A DNA stretch of 64,000 nucleotides from the NCBI RefSeq assembly GCF_018408705.1, contig NZ_AP023420.1, forward strand, positions 2,232,001 through 2,296,000, in the 5' to 3' direction. The notes under the pieces were generated by a model that saw only the letters and a list, made by a program, of their open reading frames with translations, made no database searches and was not told the origin of the DNA. The stretch's first letter is position 1, and each line of letters starts with the position of its first letter. The stretch comes from Pusillibacter faecalis (GTDB lineage: Bacteria; Bacillota; Clostridia; Oscillospirales; Oscillospiraceae). The position numbers and the translations under genes are program-made. Below, piece after piece: positions 26,908 to 35,746 of the stretch.

Positions 26908-27519
26908 TTACTTCCTGCCGGCCACATAGCACACAGGCAGTACACGCCCCCCGAGCAGGGTGTGTTCCGTCACCCAAAAATCGTGGGAGGAAAGATAAGC
27001 AATGAATTCCCCGGCGTTCCAGGCGTGGTAGACACGAAAGCCGGTCCGCTCCATACCCCAGGTCCGCAGTCTGGCCAATTTTCCACCGGCGTGGACAAAG
27101 GTGGGGGCAAATAACCATCCTCCCGGCTTTAAGACTCTCCGAGCTTCCCGCAAAACCTTTTCCGGCTCCGGTAAGATATGCAGGGCATTGGCAATCACCA
27201 CCGCGTCAAAGGTTTCCGAGGCATACGGCAGACAGGAGGCATCCCGCACTGAGAAATGAAGCCGGGAAGATCCGCTCCGCTTCTTGGCTTCCGCGATCAT
27301 ATTGGAAGAGGCATCGGTGGCCTCCCACAGCCGGACACACGGAGACAGGGGAAAGGACAGCTGGCCTGTGCCGCAGGCCAGTTCCAATACATTCATATCC
27401 CGTGTGAGATGCGGACGAATGTGATTGCAGATTTCTGTATATAACGGTGCAGAGCGCCGCATGAATTTGGTGTAATGTGCGGCCATTCCCTGCCAGAAGT
27501 CCAAGTCTGATTTCTTCAT
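26908..27519 (-). CDS. Class I SAM-dependent methyltransferase
   Basis: This 203-residue methyltransferase has motif I VLELACGTGQLSF at about residues 44-56, a later ASCLPYASETFDAVVIANALH block and VLKPGGWLFAPTF. It is of the UbiE/Methyltransf_11 type; the substrate is unknown. The gene stands alone on the minus strand with its own promoter and a GTTAG box, so it belongs to the same regulon as the neighbouring transporters. It could modify a small molecule carried by those transporters, or detoxify one; neither can be proved from sequence. Confidence 0.85.
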   Translation of the reverse strand: MKKSDLDFWQGMAAHYTKFMRRSAPLYTEICNHIRPHLTRDMNVLELACGTGQLSFPLSPCVRLWEATDASSNMIAEAKKRSGSSRLHFSVRDASCLPYASETFDAVVIANALHILPEPEKVLREARRVLKPGGWLFAPTFVHAGGKLARLRTWGMERTGFRVYHAWNAGEFIAYLSSHDFWVTEHTLLGGRVLPVCYVAGRK

Positions 27520-27539
27520 AGTGATACGCCTCTTTGCGG

Positions 27540-27587
27540 GTTAGTTATTGATAACTAAAGAATACTCCAAAAGTCTCTGTTCCACAA
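27540..27587 (-). promoter_or_regulatory. Promoter with GTTAG box C
   Basis: Read on the minus strand, TTGTGG (27582-27587) and TATTCT (27559-27564) are 17 bp apart. The box GTTAGTTATTGATAAC (27540-27555, plus strand) begins 3 bp after the -10. One arm base deviates from the consensus. Confidence 0.65.
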
Positions 27588-27647
27588 GCCCTTTTTGATG
27601 GAGAAAGCCGCGTTACAGACCAGACGGCCCGTAACGCGGCTTCCCTG

Positions 27648-29267
27648 CTATGCTAAAAGTTCCAACAACTGCCGGATATTTTTCTTGCCGAAAGATACCT
27701 GCTCCCCATCATTGATGACCAGGCAGGGAACGCTCATCACCTGATACTTCTCCCGCAGGTCTGGGAAGCGGTTCAGGTCATAGACCTGGGCGGTGATGTG
27801 CGGATTTTCCGCAGCGATCCGCTGAGCCGCCGTCACCAGCTCCGGGCACATGGTACAGGAGAGGGAGACCAGAAGCTCTAACTTGATGGGCTTCTGGATG
27901 GACTGGATTGCTGCTCTTGTATCTTCATCCAGAGCCTGTCCCGGCCCGGCGGCATTGTAGAGGCCCAGGACGAAGGAGGTGAACTCGTGGCCGCCGGGGA
28001 CCCCATGGAAAGCGAGGCCCGTCCAGCTCCCATCCGGCCGGCAGACCCGGACACAGGGCAGGTGTTCCATCTCTTCGGCCGCCCCTGTCTCCACTGAGAG
28101 CTTGCTGCTCTGCGTCGCCAGTTCTTCCATATACTGCTTCAGTTCAGCCGAAAGAGGCGTTTCGTCCAGATACAGCCGCAGGATCAGAGGCGAGGACATC
28201 CGGGCGAACACCGTATGGAGCTGGGCCAGCATATCCCCCGTAAAAAGCGTGCTGCTTGTTTCGGTGGAAGCCGCCGTTTCTGCTGTCCGGCTCACCGGAG
28301 CATTGGGATGGATGCCAGTCTTTTCCTGCATGGCGGCGCACAGGCGTTCCAGCTCCGTGGCGGCAAGGGCGCCGTCTCCCACGGCGGTGACGACCTGACG
28401 CAGAGGCTTGACGCATACATCACCCGCGGCGTACAGGCCGTCCGCAGTTGTTTTTTGGCTCCGGTCTGTGAGGATATAGCCCTGGTCATTCAATTCAGCC
28501 AGGCCGCGCACCAGCTCCGTAGCCGGCTCATAACCGGCAAAGACGAACACGCCGAAGGTTTCTCCGTCTGCCGCGTGGTGCTTGGTCACTTGACCGGTTT
28601 TGGTATTCCGGTACCGGAGATAGCGGAGAGAAGTGTCACCGGAGACCTCCTCCACCTCTGTGTTGGTGAGGACGGTGATCTTCTCGTGGCTTCTGGCTGC
28701 GTCCGCTGTTGCCTGGGCGCAGGTGAAGTCGTCTCCCCGGATGAGGATGGTCACCTGGCGGGCGTACTTGGTCAGGAACACGCTCTCCTCAGCCGCAGCG
28801 AAGCCGCCGCCCACCACAAAGACATCCTTCCCGGTGAAGAACTCGCCGTCGCAGGTGGCGCAGTAAGCCACGCCCCGACCGCGGAATTGCTCCTCACCCT
28901 GGAAGCCCACCATGCGGGGATGGGCGCCGGTTGCCAGGAGAATGCCGAAGCACTTCAAATCGCCCCGGCCGGTGCGGACGGTCTTTACATCGCCGGAGAG
29001 CTCCAGACCAGTGACCTCGGCCAGCAGAAATTCAGCGCCGAAGCCCTCCGCCTGCTTCCGCATGGTCTCGGTAAGTTCCGTCCCGCTGGTCCTGCCCACG
29101 CCGGGATAGTTCACCACTTCCGAGGTAATGGTGATCTGCCCGCCGAAGTGATCCTTCTCCACGACCAACACCCGGTAGCGGGCCCGAGCAAGATAGAGGG
29201 CGGCGGTAAGTCCTGCTGGACCGCCGCCGATGACCACGACATCGTAGAAATTTGCCGTCTGCTCCAT
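27648..29267 (-). CDS. AhpF-like flavoprotein disulfide reductase with permuted domains
   Basis: This 539-residue reductase has an N-terminal thioredoxin-reductase fold (FAD motif GGGPAG at 14-19, redox pair C136-A-T-C139, NADPH motif GGGFAAAEE) and a C-terminal double thioredoxin-like domain with CTMC at about 468-471. Classical AhpF has the order reversed, with the thioredoxin-like part first. It should pass electrons from NAD(P)H through CATC to CTMC and then to the AhpC encoded 3 bases upstream. Complete motifs suggest a working enzyme. The alternative name is thioredoxin reductase with a glutaredoxin-like tail. Confidence 0.9.
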   Translation of the reverse strand: MEQTANFYDVVVIGGGPAGLTAALYLARARYRVLVVEKDHFGGQITITSEVVNYPGVGRTSGTELTETMRKQAEGFGAEFLLAEVTGLELSGDVKTVRTGRGDLKCFGILLATGAHPRMVGFQGEEQFRGRGVAYCATCDGEFFTGKDVFVVGGGFAAAEESVFLTKYARQVTILIRGDDFTCAQATADAARSHEKITVLTNTEVEEVSGDTSLRYLRYRNTKTGQVTKHHAADGETFGVFVFAGYEPATELVRGLAELNDQGYILTDRSQKTTADGLYAAGDVCVKPLRQVVTAVGDGALAATELERLCAAMQEKTGIHPNAPVSRTAETAASTETSSTLFTGDMLAQLHTVFARMSSPLILRLYLDETPLSAELKQYMEELATQSSKLSVETGAAEEMEHLPCVRVCRPDGSWTGLAFHGVPGGHEFTSFVLGLYNAAGPGQALDEDTRAAIQSIQKPIKLELLVSLSCTMCPELVTAAQRIAAENPHITAQVYDLNRFPDLREKYQVMSVPCLVINDGEQVSFGKKNIRQLLELLA

Positions 29268-29270
29268 GGC

Positions 29271-29834
29271 TTAAAGCTGGCCCACCAGGTCCAAACTGGG
29301 CTTCAGGGTCTCGGCGCCGGGCTGCCACTTCGCCGGGCACACCTCGTCTCCGTGCTCCGCCACGAACTGGCAGGCCTGCACCTTCCGCAGCAGCTCGTCG
29401 GCGTTCCGGCCCACATTGCCGGCGTTGACCTCGTAGGCCACAATTTTTCCCTCGGGGTTGACGATGAAGCTGCCCCGCTCTGCCACGCCGTCGGCTTCGA
29501 TGTAGACCTCAAAATCCTTTGCCAGACAATGCGTGGGATCGGCCAGCATGGGATACTGGATCTTCTGGATACGCTCGGAGGCGTCATGCCACGCCTTATG
29601 GACAAAGTGGGTATCGCAGGAAACTGCGTAGATCTCACAGCCGGCCGCCTGGAACTCGGCGTACTTATTTGCCAGGTCCTCCAGCTCCGTGGGGCACACA
29701 AAGGTGAAGTCGGCGGGATAGAAGAAAAACACGCTCCACTTTCCCAGTACATCCGCCTTGGTAACGGCGTGAAAGGCGTTATTCTGGTAGCACTGGACAG
29801 AGAAATCGGCAATTTCTTTTTGAATCAGGGACAT
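29271..29834 (-). CDS. ahpC: Alkyl hydroperoxide reductase peroxiredoxin subunit
   Basis: This 187-residue typical 2-Cys peroxiredoxin reduces organic peroxides, H2O2 and peroxynitrite. The peroxidatic Cys47 lies in FTFVCPTE and the resolving Cys166 in EVCPAKW. ATG 29834 has GGAGG upstream and gives the normal family length. It forms an operon with the AhpF-like reductase. A strong promoter with a GTTAG box controls it, linking peroxide defence to the same regulator as the transporters, which makes sense if that regulator senses iron. Confidence 0.97.
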   Translation of the reverse strand: MSLIQKEIADFSVQCYQNNAFHAVTKADVLGKWSVFFFYPADFTFVCPTELEDLANKYAEFQAAGCEIYAVSCDTHFVHKAWHDASERIQKIQYPMLADPTHCLAKDFEVYIEADGVAERGSFIVNPEGKIVAYEVNAGNVGRNADELLRKVQACQFVAEHGDEVCPAKWQPGAETLKPSLDLVGQL

Positions 29835-29862
29835 AGGGATACCTCCATTCATAATTTCACTG

Positions 29863-29915
29863 GTTAGCAATAACTAACTACTTGAAATTATACAACTTTC
29901 AGAGAGATGCGTCAA
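29863..29915 (-). promoter_or_regulatory. ahpC promoter with GTTAG box D
   Basis: On the minus strand TTGACG (29910-29915), 17 bp, TATAAT (29887-29892). The box GTTAGCAATAACTAAC (29863-29878) begins 8 bp after the -10 and covers the likely start point. Confidence 0.85.
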
Positions 29916-29970
29916 GCGGCGCTTGAGATTTTCTGAAACAGGCCGCAGCCCTTGTCCATTTACATTTGTG

Positions 29971-30019
29971 TTGACAAGTTCAAGGTCGAAGAGTAAAATA
30001 GCATCGTTATATAACGATG
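29971..30019 (+). promoter_or_regulatory. Promoter and operator of TetR regulator 2
   Basis: TTGACA (29971-29976), 17 bp, TAAAAT (29994-29999). The perfect 18-bp palindrome CATCGTTATATAACGATG follows at 30002-30019. Its left half matches the site before TetR regulator 1, so it is most likely the operator of this TetR protein. Confidence 0.85.
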
Positions 30020-30041
30020 TTATAGAGGGGTGAGGCAAAAC

Positions 30042-30659
30042 ATGGAGGAAAATTCCGCCACCACCCTGGAAAAGATCCAAGAGGCCGCTTTGGCAGAGTT
30101 CCTGAAGAAGGGCTTTTTGGGCGCCTCCCTGCGGCAGATCGTGAAAAATGCCGGTGTCACTACCGGGGCCTTTTACGGCTACTTCTCCAGCAAGGAGGCC
30201 CTGTTCACCGCCATCGTAGAGCCTCACGCTTCTATGCTCATGAGTCGTTTTATGGAGGCCCAGACCACCTTTGCCGATCTGCCTGAAGAGGAACAGCCTA
30301 AGCACATGGGTGTAGAGTCCAGAGACCATGTTGCTTGGATGGTGGGCTATATCTGCCAGCACCGGGAGCCAGTGAAGCTGCTCCTGTGCTGCGCGGAGGG
30401 GACCAGCTATGAGCACTTCGTCCACAACATGGTGGAAGTAGAGGTGGAGTATACCCTCCGGTACATGGGGGTACTACGCCGCATGGGACGGGACATCCCA
30501 CAGATGAGCCGATCCCTGTGCCATATCATCGCCAGCGGGATGTTCAACGCCATCTTCGAGGTGGTCATCCACGATATGCCCTATGAACAGGCCCTGCGGG
30601 ATGTGGAGCAGCTGCAGGCGTTTTATACGGCTGGTTGGTCAAAACTGATGGGGGAATGA
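30042..30659 (+). CDS. TetR-family regulator 2
   Basis: This 205-residue repressor has its helix-turn-helix at about residues 28-50 (SLRQIVKNAGVTTGAFYGYFSSKEALF). ATG 30042 is preferred to GTG 30030 because GTGAGG lies 6 bases upstream. It is related to TetR regulator 1 in sequence, including a shared C-terminal region around VEVEYT-YMGV, and has the same position before an ABC pair. The perfect palindrome over its own promoter suggests autorepression. Confidence 0.9.
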   Translation: MEENSATTLEKIQEAALAEFLKKGFLGASLRQIVKNAGVTTGAFYGYFSSKEALFTAIVEPHASMLMSRFMEAQTTFADLPEEEQPKHMGVESRDHVAWMVGYICQHREPVKLLLCCAEGTSYEHFVHNMVEVEVEYTLRYMGVLRRMGRDIPQMSRSLCHIIASGMFNAIFEVVIHDMPYEQALRDVEQLQAFYTAGWSKLMGE

Positions 30660-30681
30660 TCCCCTATCTTTTTGGAAATAG

Positions 30682-30697
30682 GTTAGTTTATGCTAAC
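30682..30697. promoter_or_regulatory. GTTAG box E (upstream of ABC pair 2)
   Basis: GTTAGTTTATGCTAAC lies 21 bp before the ABC start, the same distance as box A before ABC pair 1. No clear -35/-10 pair is visible in the 58-bp gap, so the box may also act on read-through from the TetR promoter. Confidence 0.7.
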
Positions 30698-30717
30698 TTC
30701 GAGAAGGAGGTTTTTTC

Positions 30718-32511
30718 ATGAAGCAGAAGAAAAAGAGTGATGTGGCCGTCCTGTTGGACTACGCAGGCAACCACAAGGGCCTGACCTTTCTGGGCCTGGC
30801 CCTGTCGGCGGTGTCCATGCTGCTGAGCATGGCACCCTACATCTGCATCTGGCTGGCAGCCCGGGACCTGATCGCGGTGGCGCCGGACTGGACGAAGGCG
30901 CAGAGCGTCGCCCAATACGGCTGGCTGGCGTTCGCCTTTGCGGTGGCCGGCATCATCCTGTATTTTGCGGGATTGATGTGTACCCATCTGGCTGCCTTCC
31001 GCACGGCCGCCAACATCCGCAAGCAGGGTGTGGCCCATGTGATGAAGGCCCCGCTGGGCTTCTTCGATTCCAACGCCTCCGGCCTCATCCGCGGGCGGCT
31101 GGACGCGGCGGCGGCCGACACGGAGACCCTGCTGGCCCACAACCTGGCGGACATCGTGGGCACCATCACGTTGTTCATCGCCATGCTGGTGATGATGTTC
31201 ATCTTTGACTGGAGGATGGGCGCGGCCTGCCTGCTGGCTGCGGTGATCTCCATTGTGGCCATGTTCTCCATGATGGGCGGCAACAACGCCAAGCTGATGG
31301 CGGAATACCAGGCGGCCCAGGACCGTATGACCAAGGCAGGCACCGAGTATGTCCGTGGCGTCCCGGTGGTCAAGATCTTCCAGCAGACCGTCTATTCCTT
31401 CAAGGCGTTCCAGCAGGCCATCGAGGATTATAGTGACAAATCCGAATATTTTCAGGCCAAGGTCTGCCGGGTCCCCCAGTCCATCAACCTGACCTTCACC
31501 GAGGGCGCCTTTGTGTTCCTGGTTCCGGCGGCCCTGTTCCTGGCGCCTAGTGCCCTGGCCGGCAGCGACTTCGCAGGATTTGTCACAAACTTTGCCTTTT
31601 ACGCAGTGTTCTCCGCCATCATCTCCACAGCCCTTGCCAAGATCATGTTCGCCGCATCGGGCATGATGCTGGCCGGCACCGCCCTGGGCCGCATCGACCA
31701 AGTCATGGGCGCTCCTGAACTGAAAAATCCGGACCATCCGCAAAAACCTCAGAACAGCCGTGTGGAATTTGAGAATGTGAGCTTTACTTACGACGGCGCG
31801 GAGACACCCGCCCTCTCCCATGTCTCCTTCACAGCGGAGCCGGGGCAGACCGTGGCTCTGGTGGGGCCCTCCGGCGGCGGCAAGACCACCGCCGCCAGCC
31901 TGATCCCCCGCTTCTGGGACGCCACCTCCGGTGCGGTGAAAGTGGGCGGCGTGGATGTACGGCAGATCGATTCCCATGTGCTCATGGATCAGATCGCCTT
32001 TGTGTTCCAGAACAGCCGCCTGTTCAAAGCATCCATCTTTGAAAATGTCCGGGCTGCCCGCCCCAACGCCACCCGGGAGCAGGTGCTCTCGGCGCTGATG
32101 GCCGCCCAGTGCGGGGACATTCTGGAGAAGCTGCCCCAGGGCATGGACACCCTGATCGGCTCCGAGGGGACCTATCTCTCCGGCGGCGAGCAACAGCGCA
32201 TCGCCCTGGCCCGGGCCATCTTAAAGGATGCGCCCATCGTGGTCCTGGATGAGGCCACCGCTTTCGCGGACCCCGAGAACGAGGCGCTGATCCAAAAGGC
32301 GTTCTCCGAGCTGACCCGGGGCCGCACCGTTATCATGATCGCCCACCGCCTGTCCACGGTCGTGGGGGCGGACAAGATCCTGGTGCTGGAGGAGGGCCGT
32401 ATCGTGGAACAGGGCTCCCATCAGGAGCTGACCGCCGCCGGCGGCCTCTATGCCCGGATGTGGGCGGATTACAACCAGGCGGTCCAGTGGAAGATCACCA
32501 GCGAACAGTGA
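30718..32511 (+). CDS. ABC transporter, fused permease/ATPase (pair 2, first half)
   Basis: This 597-residue half-transporter has an exporter-type membrane domain, Walker A GPSGGGKTT at about 383, signature LSGGEQQ at about 487, Walker B VVLDEAT at about 506 and an AHR switch. It is followed 16 bases later by its partner. It is paralogous to the ABC genes at 20794, 46793 and 48542, all of which end in a short W-K/W-T/W-S motif. Substrate and direction are unknown; the YbtPQ/IrtAB-type siderophore importers are the closest functional analogy given the predicted metal regulation. Confidence 0.92.
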   Translation: MKQKKKSDVAVLLDYAGNHKGLTFLGLALSAVSMLLSMAPYICIWLAARDLIAVAPDWTKAQSVAQYGWLAFAFAVAGIILYFAGLMCTHLAAFRTAANIRKQGVAHVMKAPLGFFDSNASGLIRGRLDAAAADTETLLAHNLADIVGTITLFIAMLVMMFIFDWRMGAACLLAAVISIVAMFSMMGGNNAKLMAEYQAAQDRMTKAGTEYVRGVPVVKIFQQTVYSFKAFQQAIEDYSDKSEYFQAKVCRVPQSINLTFTEGAFVFLVPAALFLAPSALAGSDFAGFVTNFAFYAVFSAIISTALAKIMFAASGMMLAGTALGRIDQVMGAPELKNPDHPQKPQNSRVEFENVSFTYDGAETPALSHVSFTAEPGQTVALVGPSGGGKTTAASLIPRFWDATSGAVKVGGVDVRQIDSHVLMDQIAFVFQNSRLFKASIFENVRAARPNATREQVLSALMAAQCGDILEKLPQGMDTLIGSEGTYLSGGEQQRIALARAILKDAPIVVLDEATAFADPENEALIQKAFSELTRGRTVIMIAHRLSTVVGADKILVLEEGRIVEQGSHQELTAAGGLYARMWADYNQAVQWKITSEQ

Positions 32512-32527
32512 GAGAGGGGTGAAGAAG

Positions 32528-34279
32528 ATGTTCGGCAAAAACTTTCAACGCAAATACGCCCTTACCGACCAGGGCGTGAAAAACACCAAAAAGGGCGCCT
32601 TCTGGACGGTCATTGTCAATCTGGTCGTCATGGGCGGCATGGGCATCCTGTACCTGTTCATGAATACTTTGATTGGGACCCTGACAGATGGAGCGCCGCT
32701 GCCCGGCCCGGCGCTCTTTCTTGGGCTGGTAATCGCGTTCGTCATTCTGTCCTTTGTGACCCACCTGCAGCAGTACCACGCCACTTACGGCCTGGTCTAC
32801 AACGAGGTGAAGTCCACCCGCCTCAGCCTGGCGGAGCGGCTGCGCAAGCTGCCCTTGGGCTACTTCGGCAAGCGGGATCTGGCGGACCTGACCGAGACCC
32901 TCATGGGCGATGTGAACCGCATGGAGCACGTCTGGTCCCATGTGCTGGGATACCTGTACGGCGCCTACATCTCCACGGCCATTATCGCGGTTTGCCTGCT
33001 GGTATATGACTGGCGGCTGACTATCGCCTGCCTGTGGGGGGTGCCGGTGGCCTTCGGCCTGCTGTTCGGCACCCGGAAGATCTCCGCCCGGGCCTCGGAG
33101 CGGACGAAACAGGCCGCAATCCGTGTCTCCGACGGCATCCAGGAGGCGTTGGAAAACGTCCGGGAGATCCGCGCCACCAACCAGGAGGTGCGCTATCTGG
33201 CCGGGCTCAACCAGAAGATCGACGACCATGAGAAGGTCACCATCCAGGGCGAGCTGGGCACCGGCATCTTTGTCAATGCGGCCAGCGTCATCATGCGCCT
33301 GGGGGTCGCCACCACCATCCTGGCGGGGGCCAGCCTGATCGTCTCCGGACAGATCGACTTCATGCTGCTGTTTTTGTTCCTGCTGGTCATCACCCGTGTG
33401 TACGCCCCCTTCGACCAGAGCTTGGCCCTCATTGCAGAGCTGTTCGTGTCCCAGGTGTCTGCCGACCGCATGAACGAAATCTATAACACCCCCACCGCCG
33501 AGGGAGTGGAGCGTTTCCAGCCCAAGGGCCACGACATTGTGTTCGACCATGTGGGCTTCGCCTACGACAAGAAGAAGGTACTGGACGGTGTGAACTTTAC
33601 CGCCCGGGAGGGTGAAGTGACCGCTCTGGTGGGGCCCTCTGGCTCCGGCAAGAGCACCTGCGCCCGGCTGGCCGCCCGGCTGTGGGATGTTACGGAGGGC
33701 ACCATCCGGGTAGGCGACGTGGACATCTCCACCGTGGACCCGGAGGCGCTGCTGACCGACTACTCCATGGTGTTCCAGGATGTGGTGCTCTTTGACGATA
33801 CCGTGATGGAGAACATCCGCCTGGGCAAGCGGGGCGCCACCGACGAAGAGGTGCGGGCCGCGGCGGAGGCCGCTAACTGCGGGGAGTTCATCCGCCGACT
33901 GCCCCAGGGCTATGACACCCCCATCGGAGAAAACGGGGCGAAGCTCTCCGGCGGGGAGCGGCAGCGCATCTCCATTGCCCGGGCGCTTTTGAAGAACGCC
34001 CCCATCGTCCTGCTGGACGAGGCCACCGCCAGCCTGGATGTGGAGAACGAGACCAAGGTGCAGGGCGCCCTCTCCCGCCTGCTGGCCGGCAAGACGGTGT
34101 TGGTTATCGCCCACCGGATGCGAACCGTGGCCGGGGCGGACCACATCGTGGTGCTGGAAAACGGTCATGTAGCCGAGCAGGGAACTCCGGCGGAGCTGAT
34201 GGAGCGCGGCGGCCTCTACCGCCGCATGGTGGAGCTCCAGAGCGAGAGTGCCCGGTGGAAGCTGAACAGCGAAGCATAA
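32528..34279 (+). CDS. ABC transporter, fused permease/ATPase (pair 2, second half)
   Basis: This 583-residue partner of the preceding gene product has Walker A GPSGSGKST at about 368, signature LSGGERQ at about 473 and VLLDEAT at about 492. ATG 32528 has GAGAGGGG upstream; a longer frame to 32450 overlaps the previous gene. The N-terminus is charged (MFGKNFQRKYALTDQGVKNTKKG), as expected for a cytosolic elbow helix. A strong terminator follows, ending the TetR/ABC module. Confidence 0.92.
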   Translation: MFGKNFQRKYALTDQGVKNTKKGAFWTVIVNLVVMGGMGILYLFMNTLIGTLTDGAPLPGPALFLGLVIAFVILSFVTHLQQYHATYGLVYNEVKSTRLSLAERLRKLPLGYFGKRDLADLTETLMGDVNRMEHVWSHVLGYLYGAYISTAIIAVCLLVYDWRLTIACLWGVPVAFGLLFGTRKISARASERTKQAAIRVSDGIQEALENVREIRATNQEVRYLAGLNQKIDDHEKVTIQGELGTGIFVNAASVIMRLGVATTILAGASLIVSGQIDFMLLFLFLLVITRVYAPFDQSLALIAELFVSQVSADRMNEIYNTPTAEGVERFQPKGHDIVFDHVGFAYDKKKVLDGVNFTAREGEVTALVGPSGSGKSTCARLAARLWDVTEGTIRVGDVDISTVDPEALLTDYSMVFQDVVLFDDTVMENIRLGKRGATDEEVRAAAEAANCGEFIRRLPQGYDTPIGENGAKLSGGERQRISIARALLKNAPIVLLDEATASLDVENETKVQGALSRLLAGKTVLVIAHRMRTVAGADHIVVLENGHVAEQGTPAELMERGGLYRRMVELQSESARWKLNSEA

Positions 34280-34296
34280 GAAAAAGTAAAATGGCG

Positions 34297-34338
34297 AAGT
34301 CCGGAAGTCTTTTGAACGACAGAGACTTCCGGACTTTT
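34297..34338 (+). terminator. Terminator of ABC pair 2
   Basis: A perfect 13-bp stem, AAGTCCGGAAGTC with GACTTCCGGACTT, has a 14-nt loop and TT tail. It closes the metal island; accessory DNA begins after it. Confidence 0.8.
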
Positions 34339-34488
34339 GACCGTAGAAAGAAATGTTAGAGAACTATTCTCCTTTAGTTGCAGTGTGTTATAGAGATTGT
34401 AGGTGTTATTCCTGAGGACTCTATACTGTCCATTTGTTTCCCTTTCGGTCAATCAAACGAGGAGGAAAGAAACTCAAAAAACAGAAAT

Positions 34489-34531
34489 AAAAAAGAGCCG
34501 GGGACATCGTTAACAAGGTCCCCGGCTCTTT
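34489..34531 (-). terminator. Terminator of the accessory minus-strand operon
   Basis: AAAGAGCCGGGGAC pairs with GTCCCCGGCTCTTT, and TTTTTTATTTC follows on the minus strand. It ends the operon running from 40378 down to 34552. Confidence 0.85.
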
Positions 34532-34551
34532 CAGAAATCTTTGACAACAAA

Positions 34552-35349
34552 TTAGGCAATTCCTATATTCAGCGGCATCATGGTCAACTGACCGGTACGC
34601 TTGGTAAAATCACAGCAGACGATTTCGCAGTGTGGGGATGTCCCATGCCAATCAGCCTGGTATTGTGATGTGTCGATCCCGACATTAAAATCCAGTTCAA
34701 TACCTGTCTGTTGCTCAAATAGACGAGCGGGGCCTGTCTCCCGCCAGCGCACATTATTTGTGCCACTGTAAACAAATGGCGCGCTTATCTGGGGGATGAT
34801 AAAAACACCTGCGTCGGCAATTGAAGCAGCAGCCTCAATGACCATATACTCAAACTGACTGCTGCTGTAATTCCTACGGTATGGAGAGTGGATGCGCCCG
34901 AATGGCGGATTTGAGATGGCGCAGTCGAAATGCCCAAGACTACTGAGCAGAGCCGGATCGAGGGCGTCGCTGCAGATCCATGTTGCTTCTGGCAGAAGTT
35001 GTTTTCCAACATCTACATAATCTTGATTGATTTCAATGCATGTGATTTCCACACTGCACTGGTTATGATTATCGCAAGCACGTGCCGCCATATAACTGAG
35101 TATGCCGATACCAGCGCAGAGATCGATGAGTTTGACGTGGTCTTTGTAATTGAGCGGGATATGCAGCCTAAAGTCACGGGCCAGTCCGTATGGTGTAAAA
35201 AAGGCTCCTGCTGTACTATTGATATGGTTGGCGTCTTCGCGGTAGTGATTAAAAACAAAGCGTGTGTCGGCTTCGCTCAATTCCTTGCACTGTAGCAACT
35301 TCACTGCCTTCTCGTGAAGTTTGGCCTGGGCTTTTGTCAATTTAGCCAT
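34552..35349 (-). CDS. DNA (adenine-N6) methyltransferase-like protein
   Basis: This 265-residue protein has the gamma-class layout of N6-adenine methyltransferases: a SAM motif LIDLCAGIGILSYMAA near residue 82 and the catalytic NPPF tetrapeptide (CAISNPPFGR) near 150. A preceding TAGAFFTPYGLARDF resembles the F-x-TP region seen in such enzymes. No specificity domain is present and no restriction gene is nearby, so it is probably an orphan methylase of a mobile element. ATG 35349 has GAGGAGG upstream and overlaps the previous gene by 8 bases. It is the last gene of the operon. Confidence 0.8.
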   Translation of the reverse strand: MAKLTKAQAKLHEKAVKLLQCKELSEADTRFVFNHYREDANHINSTAGAFFTPYGLARDFRLHIPLNYKDHVKLIDLCAGIGILSYMAARACDNHNQCSVEITCIEINQDYVDVGKQLLPEATWICSDALDPALLSSLGHFDCAISNPPFGRIHSPYRRNYSSSQFEYMVIEAAASIADAGVFIIPQISAPFVYSGTNNVRWRETGPARLFEQQTGIELDFNVGIDTSQYQADWHGTSPHCEIVCCDFTKRTGQLTMMPLNIGIA

Positions 35350-35746
35350 GCTCTGCATCCTCCTCAACAGCGGAATGGAGGTATTGGCGCAGCGCACCGA
35401 CTGTTTTGTCGTTGAGCAGGACGGTGCCGTTGTTGGGGAAACAGGCAGCCTGCTTCTCGGTCATATCTTCCAGTGCCTCCAGAAGCCCCTGTACTGTCTG
35501 CTTTGGTGCAAGTTTGCTGCGGACTGCATCCGCCTGTGCCGAAGGAATATAAACATTGGGCGCCAGGCTGTGCCGGTGGAGAGCCGATAAATTTACGACT
35601 GCATAGATTGGATGCGTCCCGCTGATCTGTACTCCGGGCATCGGATCCGTAGCCTCGATGGCCGCTCCAATCTCGTTCTTCAGAGCCGAAAGGAACTGCT
35701 GTGCCTGCTGCTCCAGAGCGAGGGCTTCCTTGATTTGTTTGTTCAT
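35342..35746 (-). CDS. Small protein of unknown function
   Basis: This 134-residue protein starts at ATG 35746, which overlaps the stop of the gene before it (ATGA). The first half is a predicted helix (IKEALALEQQAQQFLSALKNEIGAAIEA), and the C-terminal 50 residues are acidic. There is no cysteine cluster, signal or membrane helix. Its tight overlaps with both neighbours show it is a real operon member. I do not recognise its family. Confidence 0.7.
   Translation of the reverse strand: MNKQIKEALALEQQAQQFLSALKNEIGAAIEATDPMPGVQISGTHPIYAVVNLSALHRHSLAPNVYIPSAQADAVRSKLAPKQTVQGLLEALEDMTEKQAACFPNNGTVLLNDKTVGALRQYLHSAVEEDAEHG

Noticed and set aside
28215-34168. Long antisense frames opposite the AhpF-like/ahpC genes and ABC pair 2
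   Set aside because: Same reason: mirrored codon bias, no plausible starts, and convincing sense proteins.
34378-34668. Plus-strand frame of 96 codons after ABC pair 2
   Set aside because: It runs through the terminator hairpin at 34489-34531 and has no ribosome binding site.
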